From the NCBI RefSeq assembly GCF_002080455.1, contig NZ_CP020555.1, forward strand, positions 744,001 through 808,000: 64,000 bases of DNA, in the 5' to 3' direction. Both the position numbers and the translations under genes were made by a program. This DNA is from Streptomyces sp. Sge12. Lineage in GTDB: Bacteria; Actinomycetota; Actinomycetes; Streptomycetales; Streptomycetaceae. The notes under the pieces were generated by a model. That model made no database searches, was not told the DNA's origin, and was given only the letters and a program-made list of their open reading frames with translations. Positions within the stretch are counted from its first letter, which is position 1, and each line of letters begins with the position of its first letter. Positions 18,539-28,022 of this stretch are shown here, piece by piece.

Positions 18539-19575
18539 TGTCGGACCACAGGGCCGAGCGCATCGCGGACTTCATCGAGCCGCTGCGGGTACCACCGGGG
18601 TCCGAGGTGCAGCTGGCCCGGGACTTCGACCCCCGCTACAAGGCCGGCATGAAGAAGCGGGACGGCGTCGAGCTGTTGCGGACCGGGGTGTCGCTGCTCG
18701 CCGAGTACCAGGAGCGGCTGGCCGCCCAGGACACGTACGGCGTGGTGCTCTGCCTCCAGGCGCTCGACGCGGGCGGCAAGGACGGGACGATCCGCCACGT
18801 GATGAGCGGCGTAAACCCGCAGGGCGTGCGGGTCAGCAGCTTCAAGGTGCCCTCCGCCGAGGAACTCGACCACGACTACCTGTGGCGCTACGCACGGCGG
18901 CTGCCCTCGCGCGGCGAGATCGCCATCTTCAACCGCTCGCACTACGAGGAGGTCCTCGTCGTACGGGTCCACCCCGAGGTCCTCCTGCGCCAGAAGCTGC
19001 CGGAGCGCGCACTCGGGGAGGGCATCTGGGACCGCCGCTACCGGGAGATCAACCGCTGGGAGCACTACCTCACGGACAACGGGTTCAAAGTGGTCAAGAT
19101 CATCCTGAACCTGTCCAAGGAGGAGCAGCGCACCCGCTTCCTGAAGCGGATCGACCTGCCGGAGAAGAACTGGAAGTTCTCCGCCGCCGATGTCCGGGAG
19201 CGGCGCCGGTGGGACGACTACCAGGACGCCTTCTCCGAGATGCTGTCGGCCACGAGTACCAAGTGGGCGCCCTGGTACGTCGTACCCGCGGACCGGAAGT
19301 GGTTCGCGCGCATCTCCGCGGCGGCGATCCTCGCGCACACCCTGATGGAGATCGATCCGCAGTACCCGGAGGTGGCGGAGGAGGCGCGCAAGGACCTCCT
19401 CGTCGTGAAACGGGGCCTGGAGCGGGAGGCCCCGGCCGGGGCGCCGGCCGATCCGTACGCCGCCCGGCATCCGTCGGGGGCCCGGGCCGGCGGACACGGG
19501 GACGAGAGCAGGGCCAAGGGCAACGGCAGTGGCAGTCGCAGTGGCCGCGGCCGGGCGGGGAAGAAGCGTCGCTGA
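18538..19575 (+). CDS. ppk2: polyphosphate kinase 2, class III type
   Basis: This 345-aa P-loop kinase transfers phosphate between polyphosphate and nucleotides. The Walker A is LQALDAGGKDGTIRHVMSG (Lys81), followed by VNPQGVRVSSFKVPS, EELDHDYLWRYA, and the Walker B/lid region IAIFNRSHYEEVLVVRVHP. The ALDAGGKDGT form and EELDHD segment are typical of class III enzymes, which can phosphorylate AMP as well as ADP. The C-terminal 45 residues are low-complexity Gly/Ser/Arg. It is coupled to the preceding small gene and followed by a P-type ATPase and a SulP carrier. A second PPK2 of a different type lies at 55.6 kb. Confidence 0.92.
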   Translation: MSDHRAERIADFIEPLRVPPGSEVQLARDFDPRYKAGMKKRDGVELLRTGVSLLAEYQERLAAQDTYGVVLCLQALDAGGKDGTIRHVMSGVNPQGVRVSSFKVPSAEELDHDYLWRYARRLPSRGEIAIFNRSHYEEVLVVRVHPEVLLRQKLPERALGEGIWDRRYREINRWEHYLTDNGFKVVKIILNLSKEEQRTRFLKRIDLPEKNWKFSAADVRERRRWDDYQDAFSEMLSATSTKWAPWYVVPADRKWFARISAAAILAHTLMEIDPQYPEVAEEARKDLLVVKRGLEREAPAGAPADPYAARHPSGARAGGHGDESRAKGNGSGSRSGRGRAGKKRR

Positions 19576-19638
19576 CGGCCCTCGGACGGCGTACGGCCGG
19601 CCCGGATGCGTCCGCGGCCCCGGATCGGAGGCACAACC

Positions 19639-22359
19639 ATGACGGTGCGGTCGGATTCCGTGGCGGACCGGCCCCGGCCTGCCGGGGACACCTGGTACGC
19701 GCGCTCCCCCGAGGAGGTCCTGGCGGCGTTCGGTGTCGATCCCGCGGTCGGCCTGTCCGCCGCGCGGGCCGCCGAACTCCTGGCCGCGCACGGCCCGAAC
19801 GCCCTGCCCGAGGAGCAACGGACCCCGGCCTGGCGCCGGTTCCTCGCGCAGTACCGCAGTTACATGCAGCTCGTCCTCGTGGCCGCGGCGATCGTCTCGC
19901 TGGTGATCCAGGAGTGGACCACCGCGATCCTGCTGATCGTGCTGACGCTGCTCAACGCGGTCGTGGGTCTGCGCCAGGAGGGCAGGGCCGAGAGCGCCAT
20001 GAACGCGCTGAAGTCGATGCTGAAGGCGACGGCGCGGGTGCGCAGGGACGGCACGGAGGCCGAGATCCCCGCCGAACAGCTCGTCGGGGGCGATGTCGTG
20101 CTCGTCTCCGCCGGGGACCAGGTGCCGGCGGACGGACGTCTGGTCGAGGCCAGCGCCCTGCAGATCGACGAGTCGGCGCTCACCGGTGAGAGCGTGCCGG
20201 CCGCGAAGGGGACCGGCTCCCTGGCGGGCAGGGGGCTGTCGCCCGGTGACCGGACCAACACGGCCTTCATGAACACCCCGGTCACCCACGGCAGCGGTGT
20301 CATGGTGGTCACCGCGACCGGTGCGGACACGGAGCTCGGCAAGATCTCCGGAATGCTGTCGGCCACCGAGAAGGAGGTGCCGCCGCTGACCCGGGAGCTC
20401 GACAGGCTGACGCTGTGGATCACGGCGGCGGCGGGCCTCACCATGATCGTGATGTTCGCCCTGGGGCGCCAGCGGGACCAGGCCTGGGACGTGCTGTTCG
20501 TCAGTGCGGTCTCGCTGGCCATCGCGGCGATCCCCGAGGCCCTGCCGACGGTGACCCAGGCGATCCTGTCCGTCGGGAGCCTGAACCTGGCGAAGCGCAA
20601 CGCCATCGTCAAGGAGCTGCCGTCGGTGGAGACCCTGGCGTTCACCTCGGCGATCAACTCGGACAAGACCGGCACCCTGACGATGAACCAGATGACCGCC
20701 GTCGAGGTGCTCAGCCCGACCGACCGGTACACCGTCTCGGGCACGGGCTACGGATTGGAGGGCAAGGTCCACCACGCCGCCGGGTCCGCCGCGGGGATCG
20801 AGGACGCGATCCTGCCGTACGTGGTGGCCAGCGACGCCAAACTGGTGGACGGCGCGGTGGTGGGCGATCCCACCGAGGGCGCGCTGCTGGTGCTCGCGCA
20901 CAAGGCCGGCCTGGACACCGATGCCACGAGGAACGCGCTGCCCCGGCTCGCCACCCTCCCGTTCGACCCCGAGTACAAGCTGATGGCCACCTTCCACTCG
21001 GCCGTCGACGCCTCCGGACGGCCGGTCGTGCGCTGCTTCGTCAAGGGGGCGGGCCCGGCGGTGATGGCGCGGGCCACCACGGCGCTCGCGGCGGGCGAGA
21101 GCGTCCCGTGGGACGCCGGTCTGCTCCGCCGGGCCGAGGAGGAGAGCGAGCGGATGGGTGGCGAGGGGCGCCGGGTGATGGCCGCGGCCATGCGCGACCT
21201 GGACCCGGAGGACTTCGATCCGGACGGCGATCTGCTCGCGCACGTCACCGGGCTGCGGATGACCAGTATCGTCGGCATGGTCGATCCGCCCCGCGAGGAG
21301 GCACGGGCCGCGGTGGCCGACGCGCAGGCGGCGCACATCCGGGTCCGCCTGGTGACCGGTGACGACGTCACGACCGGGGCGGCGATCGCCCGGCAGATCG
21401 GCATCCCCGGCGAGGCGGTGCTCGGTTCGGACTTCGCCGCCATGAGCGAGGAGGAGCAGCTGGCCCGCATCGAGGGGATCGGGGTGGTGGGGAGGGTCGC
21501 CCCGGAGCACAAGGTGCTGCTCGCGAACACGCTGAAGAAGAAGGGCGAGGTCGTGGCGATGACGGGCGACGGGGTCAACGACGCGCCCGCCATCAAGGCC
21601 GCCGACATCGGTATCGCCATGGGCAGCGGCACGGACGTGGCGAAGAACGCCGGCCGCATGATCCTCTCCGACGACAACTTCGCGACCATCGTCTACGCCG
21701 TGGAGCAGGGCCGGACGATCTACGACAACCTCACCAAGTACATCCGGTTCGTGCTGCTCCTGCTGGTCACCTTCGTGCTGACGTTCCTCGGCGCCACCGT
21801 CTTCAACATCGCCGCGGGTGAGCCCTTCACCCCGCCGCAGGTGCTGTGGATCCACTTCGTCGTCAACGCCTCCTTCGGCTTCGCGCTCGGCTTCGACCGG
21901 GAGAGCGCCGGACTCATGCGGCGCACACCGCGTCCGCGCGGGGAATCGGTGCTGACGCGGCCCGTTCTCGTCACGGTCGGGCTGGGCGGACTGGCGGTCA
22001 CCATCCTCCTGCTCGGGCTGATCCAGCTCGGCGAGGGCCTCTACGACAGCACCGGTACGGGCCGCTCCATCGCCTTCACCGCCTTCGCGCTCTGCCTGAT
22101 CGTCGCCGCCTTCGAGTGCCGCAGCGAGACGGATTCCGTGCTGACGACGTCGACGTTCGACAGCAAGCAGATGAACTGGGTCGCCCTGGCCCAGTTGGTG
22201 CTGGCCGTGCTGGTGACCCAGATGGACGGCTTCCAGCGCATCCTGGGGACGACCGACATCGACGCGCGGCAGTTCGGCTGGGCGCTGCTGGCCGCCCTCG
22301 CGCTCCTGCTCCTGTGGGAACTGGGCAAGCTCGTGGCCCGCCGGTCGAAGGCCGCCTGA
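19639..22359 (+). CDS. P2-type cation-transporting ATPase
   Basis: This 906-aa P-type pump begins with a cation-ATPase N-terminal domain (residues about 15-85). The actuator has the ALTGES loop, the phosphorylation site is INSDKTGTLTMNQ (Asp342), and the hinge is VAMTGDGVNDAPAIKAADIGIAMG. Ten membrane segments are expected. The helix-4 motif AAIPEALPTV and helix-6 region WIHFVVNASFGF differ from classical calcium pumps, so calcium, magnesium or another cation is possible. ATG 19639 follows GGAGGCACAACC. It is 64 bp from ppk2 and 14 bp from the SulP gene, suggesting an operon for ion and phosphate homeostasis. Confidence 0.9.
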   Translation: MTVRSDSVADRPRPAGDTWYARSPEEVLAAFGVDPAVGLSAARAAELLAAHGPNALPEEQRTPAWRRFLAQYRSYMQLVLVAAAIVSLVIQEWTTAILLIVLTLLNAVVGLRQEGRAESAMNALKSMLKATARVRRDGTEAEIPAEQLVGGDVVLVSAGDQVPADGRLVEASALQIDESALTGESVPAAKGTGSLAGRGLSPGDRTNTAFMNTPVTHGSGVMVVTATGADTELGKISGMLSATEKEVPPLTRELDRLTLWITAAAGLTMIVMFALGRQRDQAWDVLFVSAVSLAIAAIPEALPTVTQAILSVGSLNLAKRNAIVKELPSVETLAFTSAINSDKTGTLTMNQMTAVEVLSPTDRYTVSGTGYGLEGKVHHAAGSAAGIEDAILPYVVASDAKLVDGAVVGDPTEGALLVLAHKAGLDTDATRNALPRLATLPFDPEYKLMATFHSAVDASGRPVVRCFVKGAGPAVMARATTALAAGESVPWDAGLLRRAEEESERMGGEGRRVMAAAMRDLDPEDFDPDGDLLAHVTGLRMTSIVGMVDPPREEARAAVADAQAAHIRVRLVTGDDVTTGAAIARQIGIPGEAVLGSDFAAMSEEEQLARIEGIGVVGRVAPEHKVLLANTLKKKGEVVAMTGDGVNDAPAIKAADIGIAMGSGTDVAKNAGRMILSDDNFATIVYAVEQGRTIYDNLTKYIRFVLLLLVTFVLTFLGATVFNIAAGEPFTPPQVLWIHFVVNASFGFALGFDRESAGLMRRTPRPRGESVLTRPVLVTVGLGGLAVTILLLGLIQLGEGLYDSTGTGRSIAFTAFALCLIVAAFECRSETDSVLTTSTFDSKQMNWVALAQLVLAVLVTQMDGFQRILGTTDIDARQFGWALLAALALLLLWELGKLVARRSKAA

Positions 22360-22372
22360 GGAGGGCCGGTCG

Positions 22373-24154
22373 GTGACCAGGCTCGGGACCGGGCGGCCCG
22401 ACGGCCGCGGAGCACTCGCCCGCCTGCGCTCCGTTCCGGGGATCCGTGCGGCGGCCTCGTACCGGCGCGCGTGGCTGCCCAAGGACCTGGTCGCGGGGAT
22501 CGTCCTGACCACGCTGCTGGTGCCGCAGGGCATGGCCTACGCGGAGCTGGCGGGCCTGCCGGCGATCACCGGCCTGTACACGACGATCCTGTGCCTGCTG
22601 GGATACGCCGTGTTCGGGCCGTCCCGGATCCTGGTGCTGGGCCCGGACTCCTCGCTCGGGCCGATGATCGCCGCGACCGTGCTGCCGCTCGTGGCCGCCG
22701 ACGGGGATCCCGACCGGGCCGTCGCGCTGGCGTCGATGCTCGCGCTCATGGTGGCGGCCATCATGATCCTGGCCTCGGTGGCGAAGCTCGGCTTCATCGC
22801 CGACCTGATCTCCAAACCCACGATGATCGGCTACATGAACGGGCTGGCCCTGACCATTCTCGTCGGCCAGCTGCCCAAGCTGCTCGGCTTCAAGGTCGAG
22901 GCGGACAGCCTGATCGGCGAGTGCGTCGGCCTGGTGCGGCAACTCGCCGACGGGGCTGCGGTACCGGCCGCTGCCGCCGTGGGCCTCGGCGGGATCGCCC
23001 TGATCCTGGTCCTGCAGCGCTTCCTGCCGAAGATCCCCGCGGTGCTCGCGATGGTGGTCCTGGCGATCGCCGCGACCACGGTCCTCGACCTCGGCGCGCA
23101 CGGCGTCGGCCTGGTCGGCGTACTGCCCGAGGGCTTCCCGCCGTTCACGATCCCCGACGTACGGGCGGCCGATCTCGTGCCGCTGCTCGGCGGTGCGCTG
23201 GGCATCGCGCTCGTGTCCCTGGCCGACACGATCTCCAACGCGTCCGCCTTCGCGGCGCGCACGGGACAGGAGGTCCGCGGCAACCAGGAGATGGCGGGCG
23301 TCGGCGCGGCCAACCTGGCGGCCGCGCTCTTCCAGGGCTTCCCCGTCAGCACCAGCGGCTCCCGGACGGCGGTGGCGGAGCGGGCCGGGGCCAGGAGCCA
23401 GCTCACCGGCGTCGTGGGGGCGGCGCTCATCGTCCTCATGCTCGTGCTGGCCCCGGGCCTGTTCCGCAATCTCCCCCAGCCGGCCCTGGCCGCCGTGGTC
23501 ATCACCGCGTCGCTGTCGCTGGCCGACATCCCGGGGGCCGTGCGGCTGTGGCACCAGCGCCGGGCGGAGTTCCTGCTGTGCTTCGCCGCCTTCGCCGGGG
23601 TGGCCCTGCTCGGCGTACTGCCCGGGATCGCCATCGCCGTGGCCCTGTCCGTCCTCAACGTCTTCCGGCGCGCCTGGTGGCCCTACGCCACCGTGCTCGG
23701 GCGGGTGCCGGGGCTGGAGGGCTACCACGACGTCCGTTCGTACCCGCGGGCCGAGCGGCTGCCGGGCCTGGTGATCTACCGGTTCGACGCCCCGCTCTTC
23801 TTCGCCAACGCCAAGAACTTCCGGGACCAGGTCCGGCGGCTGGCGGCCGCCGATCCGCCGCCGAGCTGGATCGTGGTCGCCGCCGAGCCGATGACCGATG
23901 TGGACACCACCGCCGCCGACGTCCTGGAGGAACTCGACGAGGCGCTCAACGAGAAGGAGGTGCACCTCGTGTTCGCCGAGCTCAAGGACCCGGTACGGCA
24001 GAAGATCGAGCGGTACGAACTCACCCGGACCATCGATCCCCGGCACTTCTTCCCGACCGTGGAGGCAGCCGTCTCCGCGTTCCGGCAGCGCACCGGAGCG
24101 CAGTGGTCCTCCCCCGCTGCGCCGCCTGAACGGCGCGACGGCGGCGAGGAGTGA
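22373..24154 (+). CDS. SulP-family anion transporter with STAS domain
   Basis: This 593-aa carrier has 10-12 membrane segments (residues about 25-440) and a cytosolic STAS domain (about 465-575). Family signs are LVPQGMAYAELAGLPAITGL, GPDSSLGP, SNASAFAARTGQEV and NQEMAGVGAANL. The STAS part reads VIYRFDAPLFFANAKNF, and its conserved loop is DVDTTAADVLEEL. Substrates of the family include sulfate and bicarbonate; the motifs do not decide which. The GTG start follows GAGGAGGGCCGG. There is no attached carbonic anhydrase. It is probably co-transcribed with the upstream P-type ATPase. Confidence 0.9.
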   Translation: MTRLGTGRPDGRGALARLRSVPGIRAAASYRRAWLPKDLVAGIVLTTLLVPQGMAYAELAGLPAITGLYTTILCLLGYAVFGPSRILVLGPDSSLGPMIAATVLPLVAADGDPDRAVALASMLALMVAAIMILASVAKLGFIADLISKPTMIGYMNGLALTILVGQLPKLLGFKVEADSLIGECVGLVRQLADGAAVPAAAAVGLGGIALILVLQRFLPKIPAVLAMVVLAIAATTVLDLGAHGVGLVGVLPEGFPPFTIPDVRAADLVPLLGGALGIALVSLADTISNASAFAARTGQEVRGNQEMAGVGAANLAAALFQGFPVSTSGSRTAVAERAGARSQLTGVVGAALIVLMLVLAPGLFRNLPQPALAAVVITASLSLADIPGAVRLWHQRRAEFLLCFAAFAGVALLGVLPGIAIAVALSVLNVFRRAWWPYATVLGRVPGLEGYHDVRSYPRAERLPGLVIYRFDAPLFFANAKNFRDQVRRLAAADPPPSWIVVAAEPMTDVDTTAADVLEELDEALNEKEVHLVFAELKDPVRQKIERYELTRTIDPRHFFPTVEAAVSAFRQRTGAQWSSPAAPPERRDGGEE

Positions 24155-24223
24155 GCGGCCGGGCCGCCGGCTCCGGATGGCAGTGGCGACCGCGCGGGGG
24201 GACCATGGCCACGGAGGCCCGCC

Positions 24224-25903
24224 ATGACCGATGACCAGCCGGTTCCTCCGTCGGACGGGCCGGCTCCGCGCACGCACCGCTGGTTGCCCCGCCTGACACT
24301 GCCCGGCTGTTGGGGCGCGCTCCTGCTGGCGTGCCTGTCCTTCACCCCGTCACTGCTCCCCCGCGGCGGTGTGCTCCAGGGTCTGGTGTGCGGCATCAGC
24401 GCGGCCATCGGCTACGGGCTGGGCGTGGTCGCCGCCGTCGTGTGGCGCGCCTTCGCCGACCGGGACGCGCGCACGCCCTCGCGCCGTTCCTGGCTGGTCC
24501 TGGCGGTCTGCGCGGTCGTGCTCTTCGGCGTCGCGTTCGGGCTCGGCCAGTACTGGCAGCACGAGATCCGCCGCCTGATGGGGGTCACCGACCACAACGT
24601 CCTCACGGCCGTCGCCTGCCCGTTCGTCGCGGCTCTCGTGTTCCTGCTCCTGCTCCTGGCCGGGCGGGGGCTGCGGGCCCTGTACCGCCGGGCGGCCGAG
24701 CTCCTCGGGCGCCGGATCGGCCGGCGGGCGGCGCGGGTCGTCGGCTGGCTCCTGGTGGCGGGGCTGGCGTGGGCCGCGTTCTCCGGGCTGTTGCTGAACG
24801 GGTTCGTGAACGCCGCCAACGAGGCCTTCTCGCTGCGCGACACGGAAACCCCGGAAGGCGTGCACCGGCCCACCTCGTCCCTGCGGTCGGGCGGGCCCGG
24901 CTCGCTGGTGCCGTGGGACTCGCTGGGCAGGGAGGGCCGGGCGTTCACCGGCCAGGGTCCGACGGCCCAGGAGATCGGCGCCTTCACCCACCGCACGGCG
25001 CAGGAGCCCGTCCGGGCCTACGCGGGACTGGAGACCTCCGACAGTACGGAGACCCGGGCCGCCCGGGCCGTCGCGGACCTCGAACGGGCGGGCGGCTTCG
25101 CGCGCGAGAACCTGCTCGTGATGACCACCACGGGCAGCGGCTGGGTGGATCCCGCCGCCGTGGACTCGTTCGAGTACCTCGGCAACGGCGACTCCGCCAG
25201 CGTGGCGATCCAGTACTCGTACCTGCCCTCCTGGATGTCGTACCTCGTCGACCAGTCCAAGGCGCGCGAGGCCGGCCGGGACCTCTTCGACGCGGTCTAC
25301 GACAAGTGGTCCAAGCTGCCCCAGGAGCGGCGCCCGCGGCTGTTCGTGGCGGGCGAGAGCCTGGGGTCGTTCGGCGGCGAGACGGCCTTCAGCGGGGAGT
25401 ACGACCTGCGCAACCGCACCGCCGGCACCCTGTTCGCCGGCCCGCCCAACTTCAACACCCTGTTCCGCGAGTTCAGCGACCACCGCGACGCGGGCTCTCC
25501 CGAGATCGAGCCCGTCTTCCGGGACGGCCGGACCGTCCGGTTCACCGATGACCCGGCCGCCGGGATGCCTCCGGCGGACCGGCCGTGGGACGGCACGCGG
25601 GTCCTCTACCTCATGCACCCGTCCGACCCGATCGTCTGGTGGAGCCCGCGGCTGGCGCTCTCCGAGCCCGACTGGATCGGGGAGGGGCCCGGCTCGGACG
25701 TGCTCGGCGCGATGGTGTGGATCCCGTTCGTGACCTTCTGGCAGGTCACCGCCGACCTGCCGTTCTCCACGGGCGTGCCGGACGGCCACGGCCACACGTA
25801 CAAGGCCGCGTACGTCGACGCGTGGAACGCCGTGATGCGGCCCGACGGGTTCACGGCGCAGGACCTGGACCGGCTGCGGAACATCGTCTCGCCGCCGCGG
25901 TGA
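24224..25903 (+). CDS. membrane alpha/beta-hydrolase (Abhydrolase_9 type)
   Basis: This 559-aa protein has an N-terminal membrane region of five or so segments (residues about 20-200, beginning FTPSLLPRGGVLQGLVCGIS) and a C-terminal hydrolase domain. The nucleophile is Ser379 in AGESLGSFGGE. A likely acid lies in LYLMHPSDPIVWWSPR and the late His in DGHGHTYKAAYVDAWN. This arrangement matches the Abhydrolase_9 family of actinobacterial membrane hydrolases, whose substrates are unknown, possibly lipids. The start is 69 bp after the SulP stop and may belong to the same operon. Confidence 0.88.
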   Translation: MTDDQPVPPSDGPAPRTHRWLPRLTLPGCWGALLLACLSFTPSLLPRGGVLQGLVCGISAAIGYGLGVVAAVVWRAFADRDARTPSRRSWLVLAVCAVVLFGVAFGLGQYWQHEIRRLMGVTDHNVLTAVACPFVAALVFLLLLLAGRGLRALYRRAAELLGRRIGRRAARVVGWLLVAGLAWAAFSGLLLNGFVNAANEAFSLRDTETPEGVHRPTSSLRSGGPGSLVPWDSLGREGRAFTGQGPTAQEIGAFTHRTAQEPVRAYAGLETSDSTETRAARAVADLERAGGFARENLLVMTTTGSGWVDPAAVDSFEYLGNGDSASVAIQYSYLPSWMSYLVDQSKAREAGRDLFDAVYDKWSKLPQERRPRLFVAGESLGSFGGETAFSGEYDLRNRTAGTLFAGPPNFNTLFREFSDHRDAGSPEIEPVFRDGRTVRFTDDPAAGMPPADRPWDGTRVLYLMHPSDPIVWWSPRLALSEPDWIGEGPGSDVLGAMVWIPFVTFWQVTADLPFSTGVPDGHGHTYKAAYVDAWNAVMRPDGFTAQDLDRLRNIVSPPR

Positions 25904-25923
25904 ACCCGGTCAGTCCAGGCCGG

Positions 25924-26679
25924 TCAGCGCAGCAGGAAGCCGACGAGGTAGCCGAGTGCGTTGACCGCCCAGTGCAGGCCCATGGGAGCCAGCAGACTGT
26001 CGCTGCGGCGGCGCAGTTCGCAGAAGAGGACGCCCGCGGCCGCGGTGAAGAGCACGGCCCCCAGGACCGCCAGAACGGCCCCGGTCGCCGACTGGCCGAC
26101 GACGGTGCCCACGGCCGGCTTCGCGGCCGCCAGGTGCAGCGACGGAAGCACGTGCCACAACCCGAACAGCAGGCTCGACACGGCGGTCGCCCACACCGCC
26201 CCGCGGGCGCGGCGCACCAGCCCGTACAGCACGCCGCGGAAGGCGACCTCCTCGACCAGGACCGTGCCGAGGGGCACCAGCACGAAGGCGCGCAGCAACA
26301 CCTCGCCCCCGTCCATCCCGGCGTACCGCTGGTCCTCGAACAGCCCCCTGGTGGCCGGCAGCAGGGCCCCGGCCAGGTAGACGGCACCGACCAGGGCGAT
26401 CAGGGCCAGCGCCCACCGGGCACCGCGGGCGTACGTGCCGGGGGCCAGGCCCGCGTCGGCGAGGGTCCCGCCGGCGGCGCGGAGCACACCGAGCAGCAGG
26501 CCGCTGACAAGCAGGGCCGTCAGTACGCCCCACAGGCCCGACCAGAGGTGCACGGCCGCATTGGCGGCGACGAGGACGGCCACCGTGACCGCCACGGCCG
26601 TCCGGGTGCCGAGCGGTCGTCGCAGGAGGAACGGCCGCCGGCGTCGCTGCCCGGCGTCGTCGGGGGTGCTGCGGGGCAT
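25924..26679 (-). CDS. CPBP-family intramembrane metalloprotease
   Basis: This 251-aa membrane protein (Abi/CAAX-prenyl protease-like) has about eight segments. The glutamate pair EEVAFRG (Glu143-144, Arg148), FGLWHVLPS and the last motif LHWAVNALGYL give the expected metal-binding and catalytic residues. The GGTG-type site GAGGTGGG precedes the ATG at 26679; an upstream extension has no support. Bacterial CPBP proteins process or protect peptides such as bacteriocins or have undefined proteolytic roles. It is convergent with the hydrolase gene and 146 bp downstream of the glycerol operon's last gene. Confidence 0.9.
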   Translation of the reverse strand: MPRSTPDDAGQRRRRPFLLRRPLGTRTAVAVTVAVLVAANAAVHLWSGLWGVLTALLVSGLLLGVLRAAGGTLADAGLAPGTYARGARWALALIALVGAVYLAGALLPATRGLFEDQRYAGMDGGEVLLRAFVLVPLGTVLVEEVAFRGVLYGLVRRARGAVWATAVSSLLFGLWHVLPSLHLAAAKPAVGTVVGQSATGAVLAVLGAVLFTAAAGVLFCELRRRSDSLLAPMGLHWAVNALGYLVGFLLR

Positions 26680-26825
26680 CGGCAACCCACCTCGGTCCCG
26701 GCGGTCGGTTCCGGCGTGCGGTTCCGGCGTGCGGTGTCGGTGATCGGTGATCGGTGTCGGAACACCACCCATCATCTGCCCCCTCGGCCGTCGCCGCGTG
26801 GCGGGCGTACCGGGCGGGCCGCCGT

Positions 26826-28022
26826 TCAGCCGAGGCCCAGCACGACCGGACCGCCCGCCGGGTCGACCCGGTACGTCCATCCCGGTGCGAGCCGCAGCGA
26901 CCGCCACGGCGGCACCCGGCCCGGGTGGCGCCGTCTCCACAGCAGCCGGCCGTCCTGGGCGGCCGTCACCACCGGGTGGGTCAGCGTCTCCCTCGATCGC
27001 AGCAGCAGCGGCCGCCCCGCGAGGTCCGTGAGCCGGTTCGGGGCCACCCACAGCAGCGGCGCCCGGACGGCCAGCGGCGGACCCGGCTCCGGCCACGGCG
27101 CACCCGAGAGGCGGGCCAGGACCGGGACCGCGGCGGCGGCGCCGGCGGCCGCGGCCGTGGCGGCGGGTTCGACTCCGTGCAGGGCGTTGCCGACCGCGAA
27201 GACCCCCGGCACCGGCGTACGGAAGGACGCGTCCACGGCGGGACCGCGCGTGCCCGGGTCCAGGGCGACGCCGCCGCGGCGCGCCAGCTCGTGGTCGGGG
27301 ATCCAGTCGCCGGTGAAGACCACCGTGTCGCAGGCGAGGACCCCCGAGCGGCCGTCCTCGTGCCGCACGGCCACGCCCGACAGGCGGCCGCGGCCGCGCA
27401 GTTCGGCCACCGTCGTGGCCGTGAGCAGCGGGACCCCCGGTACGGCGGCACCGCGGGGGCGCTCCGTGACCACGGCCACCACCTCCGCTCCCGCCCGGCG
27501 CAGCGTGCGTACGGCGTGGCGGGCCACCGGCTCGGCGCCCACCACCACCGCCCGCCGGCCGACGTCCTGGCCGTACAGGTGCACCGCCTGCTGGAGTTCC
27601 CCGGTGGTCAGCACACCGGCCGGCCGGGAGCCCGGCACCAAGCGGGCGCTGCGGGGGCGCTCCCGGGCCCCCGTGGCGAGGACGACGGCCCGGGCCGTGA
27701 TCCGTTCGAGGCCCGCCGGGCCGGTGGTCTCCAGGGACAGCGGGCCGGCCCAGCCGGTGGCGCTGACACCGGTACGGACGTGGGCCCCGGCCGTCACCGC
27801 GGCCCGTACGGCCCGCCGTGCGTACACCGGTCCCGTGAGCCAGGGGCGTACGGGTCCCCCGAAGCCGCCGTGGTGGCAGTGGCGGGGCACCCCGCCCGCG
27901 TCCTGCTCGCGCTCCAGGACCTCCACGTGCCCGGCGCCCGCGGTGGCGAGGCGGGCGGCCAGGGCCAGCCCGGCGGGGCCGGCGCCGACGACGAGGACGT
28001 CGACCTTGCGGTCGCGGTTCAC
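26826..28022 (-). CDS. NAD(P)/FAD-dependent oxidoreductase of the glycerol-kinase operon
   Basis: This 398-aa two-nucleotide-fold flavoprotein has an FAD-binding VDVLVVGAGPAGLALAARLA at residues 8-27, a second Rossmann fold around RRAVVVGAEPVARHAVRTL and a late GVFAVGNALHGVE FAD contact. It lacks the CxxC redox pair of thioredoxin reductases. A cysteine/His stretch GVPRHCHHGGFGG near residue 50 may be a redox or substrate site. Partners of this type feed electrons to or from DAO-type glycerol-3-phosphate dehydrogenases. The GTG start overlaps the stop of the upstream dehydrogenase (GTGA), indicating a stable complex or fixed ratio. Confidence 0.85.
   Translation of the reverse strand: MNRDRKVDVLVVGAGPAGLALAARLATAGAGHVEVLEREQDAGGVPRHCHHGGFGGPVRPWLTGPVYARRAVRAAVTAGAHVRTGVSATGWAGPLSLETTGPAGLERITARAVVLATGARERPRSARLVPGSRPAGVLTTGELQQAVHLYGQDVGRRAVVVGAEPVARHAVRTLRRAGAEVVAVVTERPRGAAVPGVPLLTATTVAELRGRGRLSGVAVRHEDGRSGVLACDTVVFTGDWIPDHELARRGGVALDPGTRGPAVDASFRTPVPGVFAVGNALHGVEPAATAAAAGAAAAVPVLARLSGAPWPEPGPPLAVRAPLLWVAPNRLTDLAGRPLLLRSRETLTHPVVTAAQDGRLLWRRRHPGRVPPWRSLRLAPGWTYRVDPAGGPVVLGLG

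Noticed and set aside
18439..22533. Very long minus-strand open frame opposite PPK2 and the P-type ATPase
   Set aside because: It is a low-complexity Gly/Arg/His translation antisense to clear genes, an effect of high G+C, with no ribosome site or domain.
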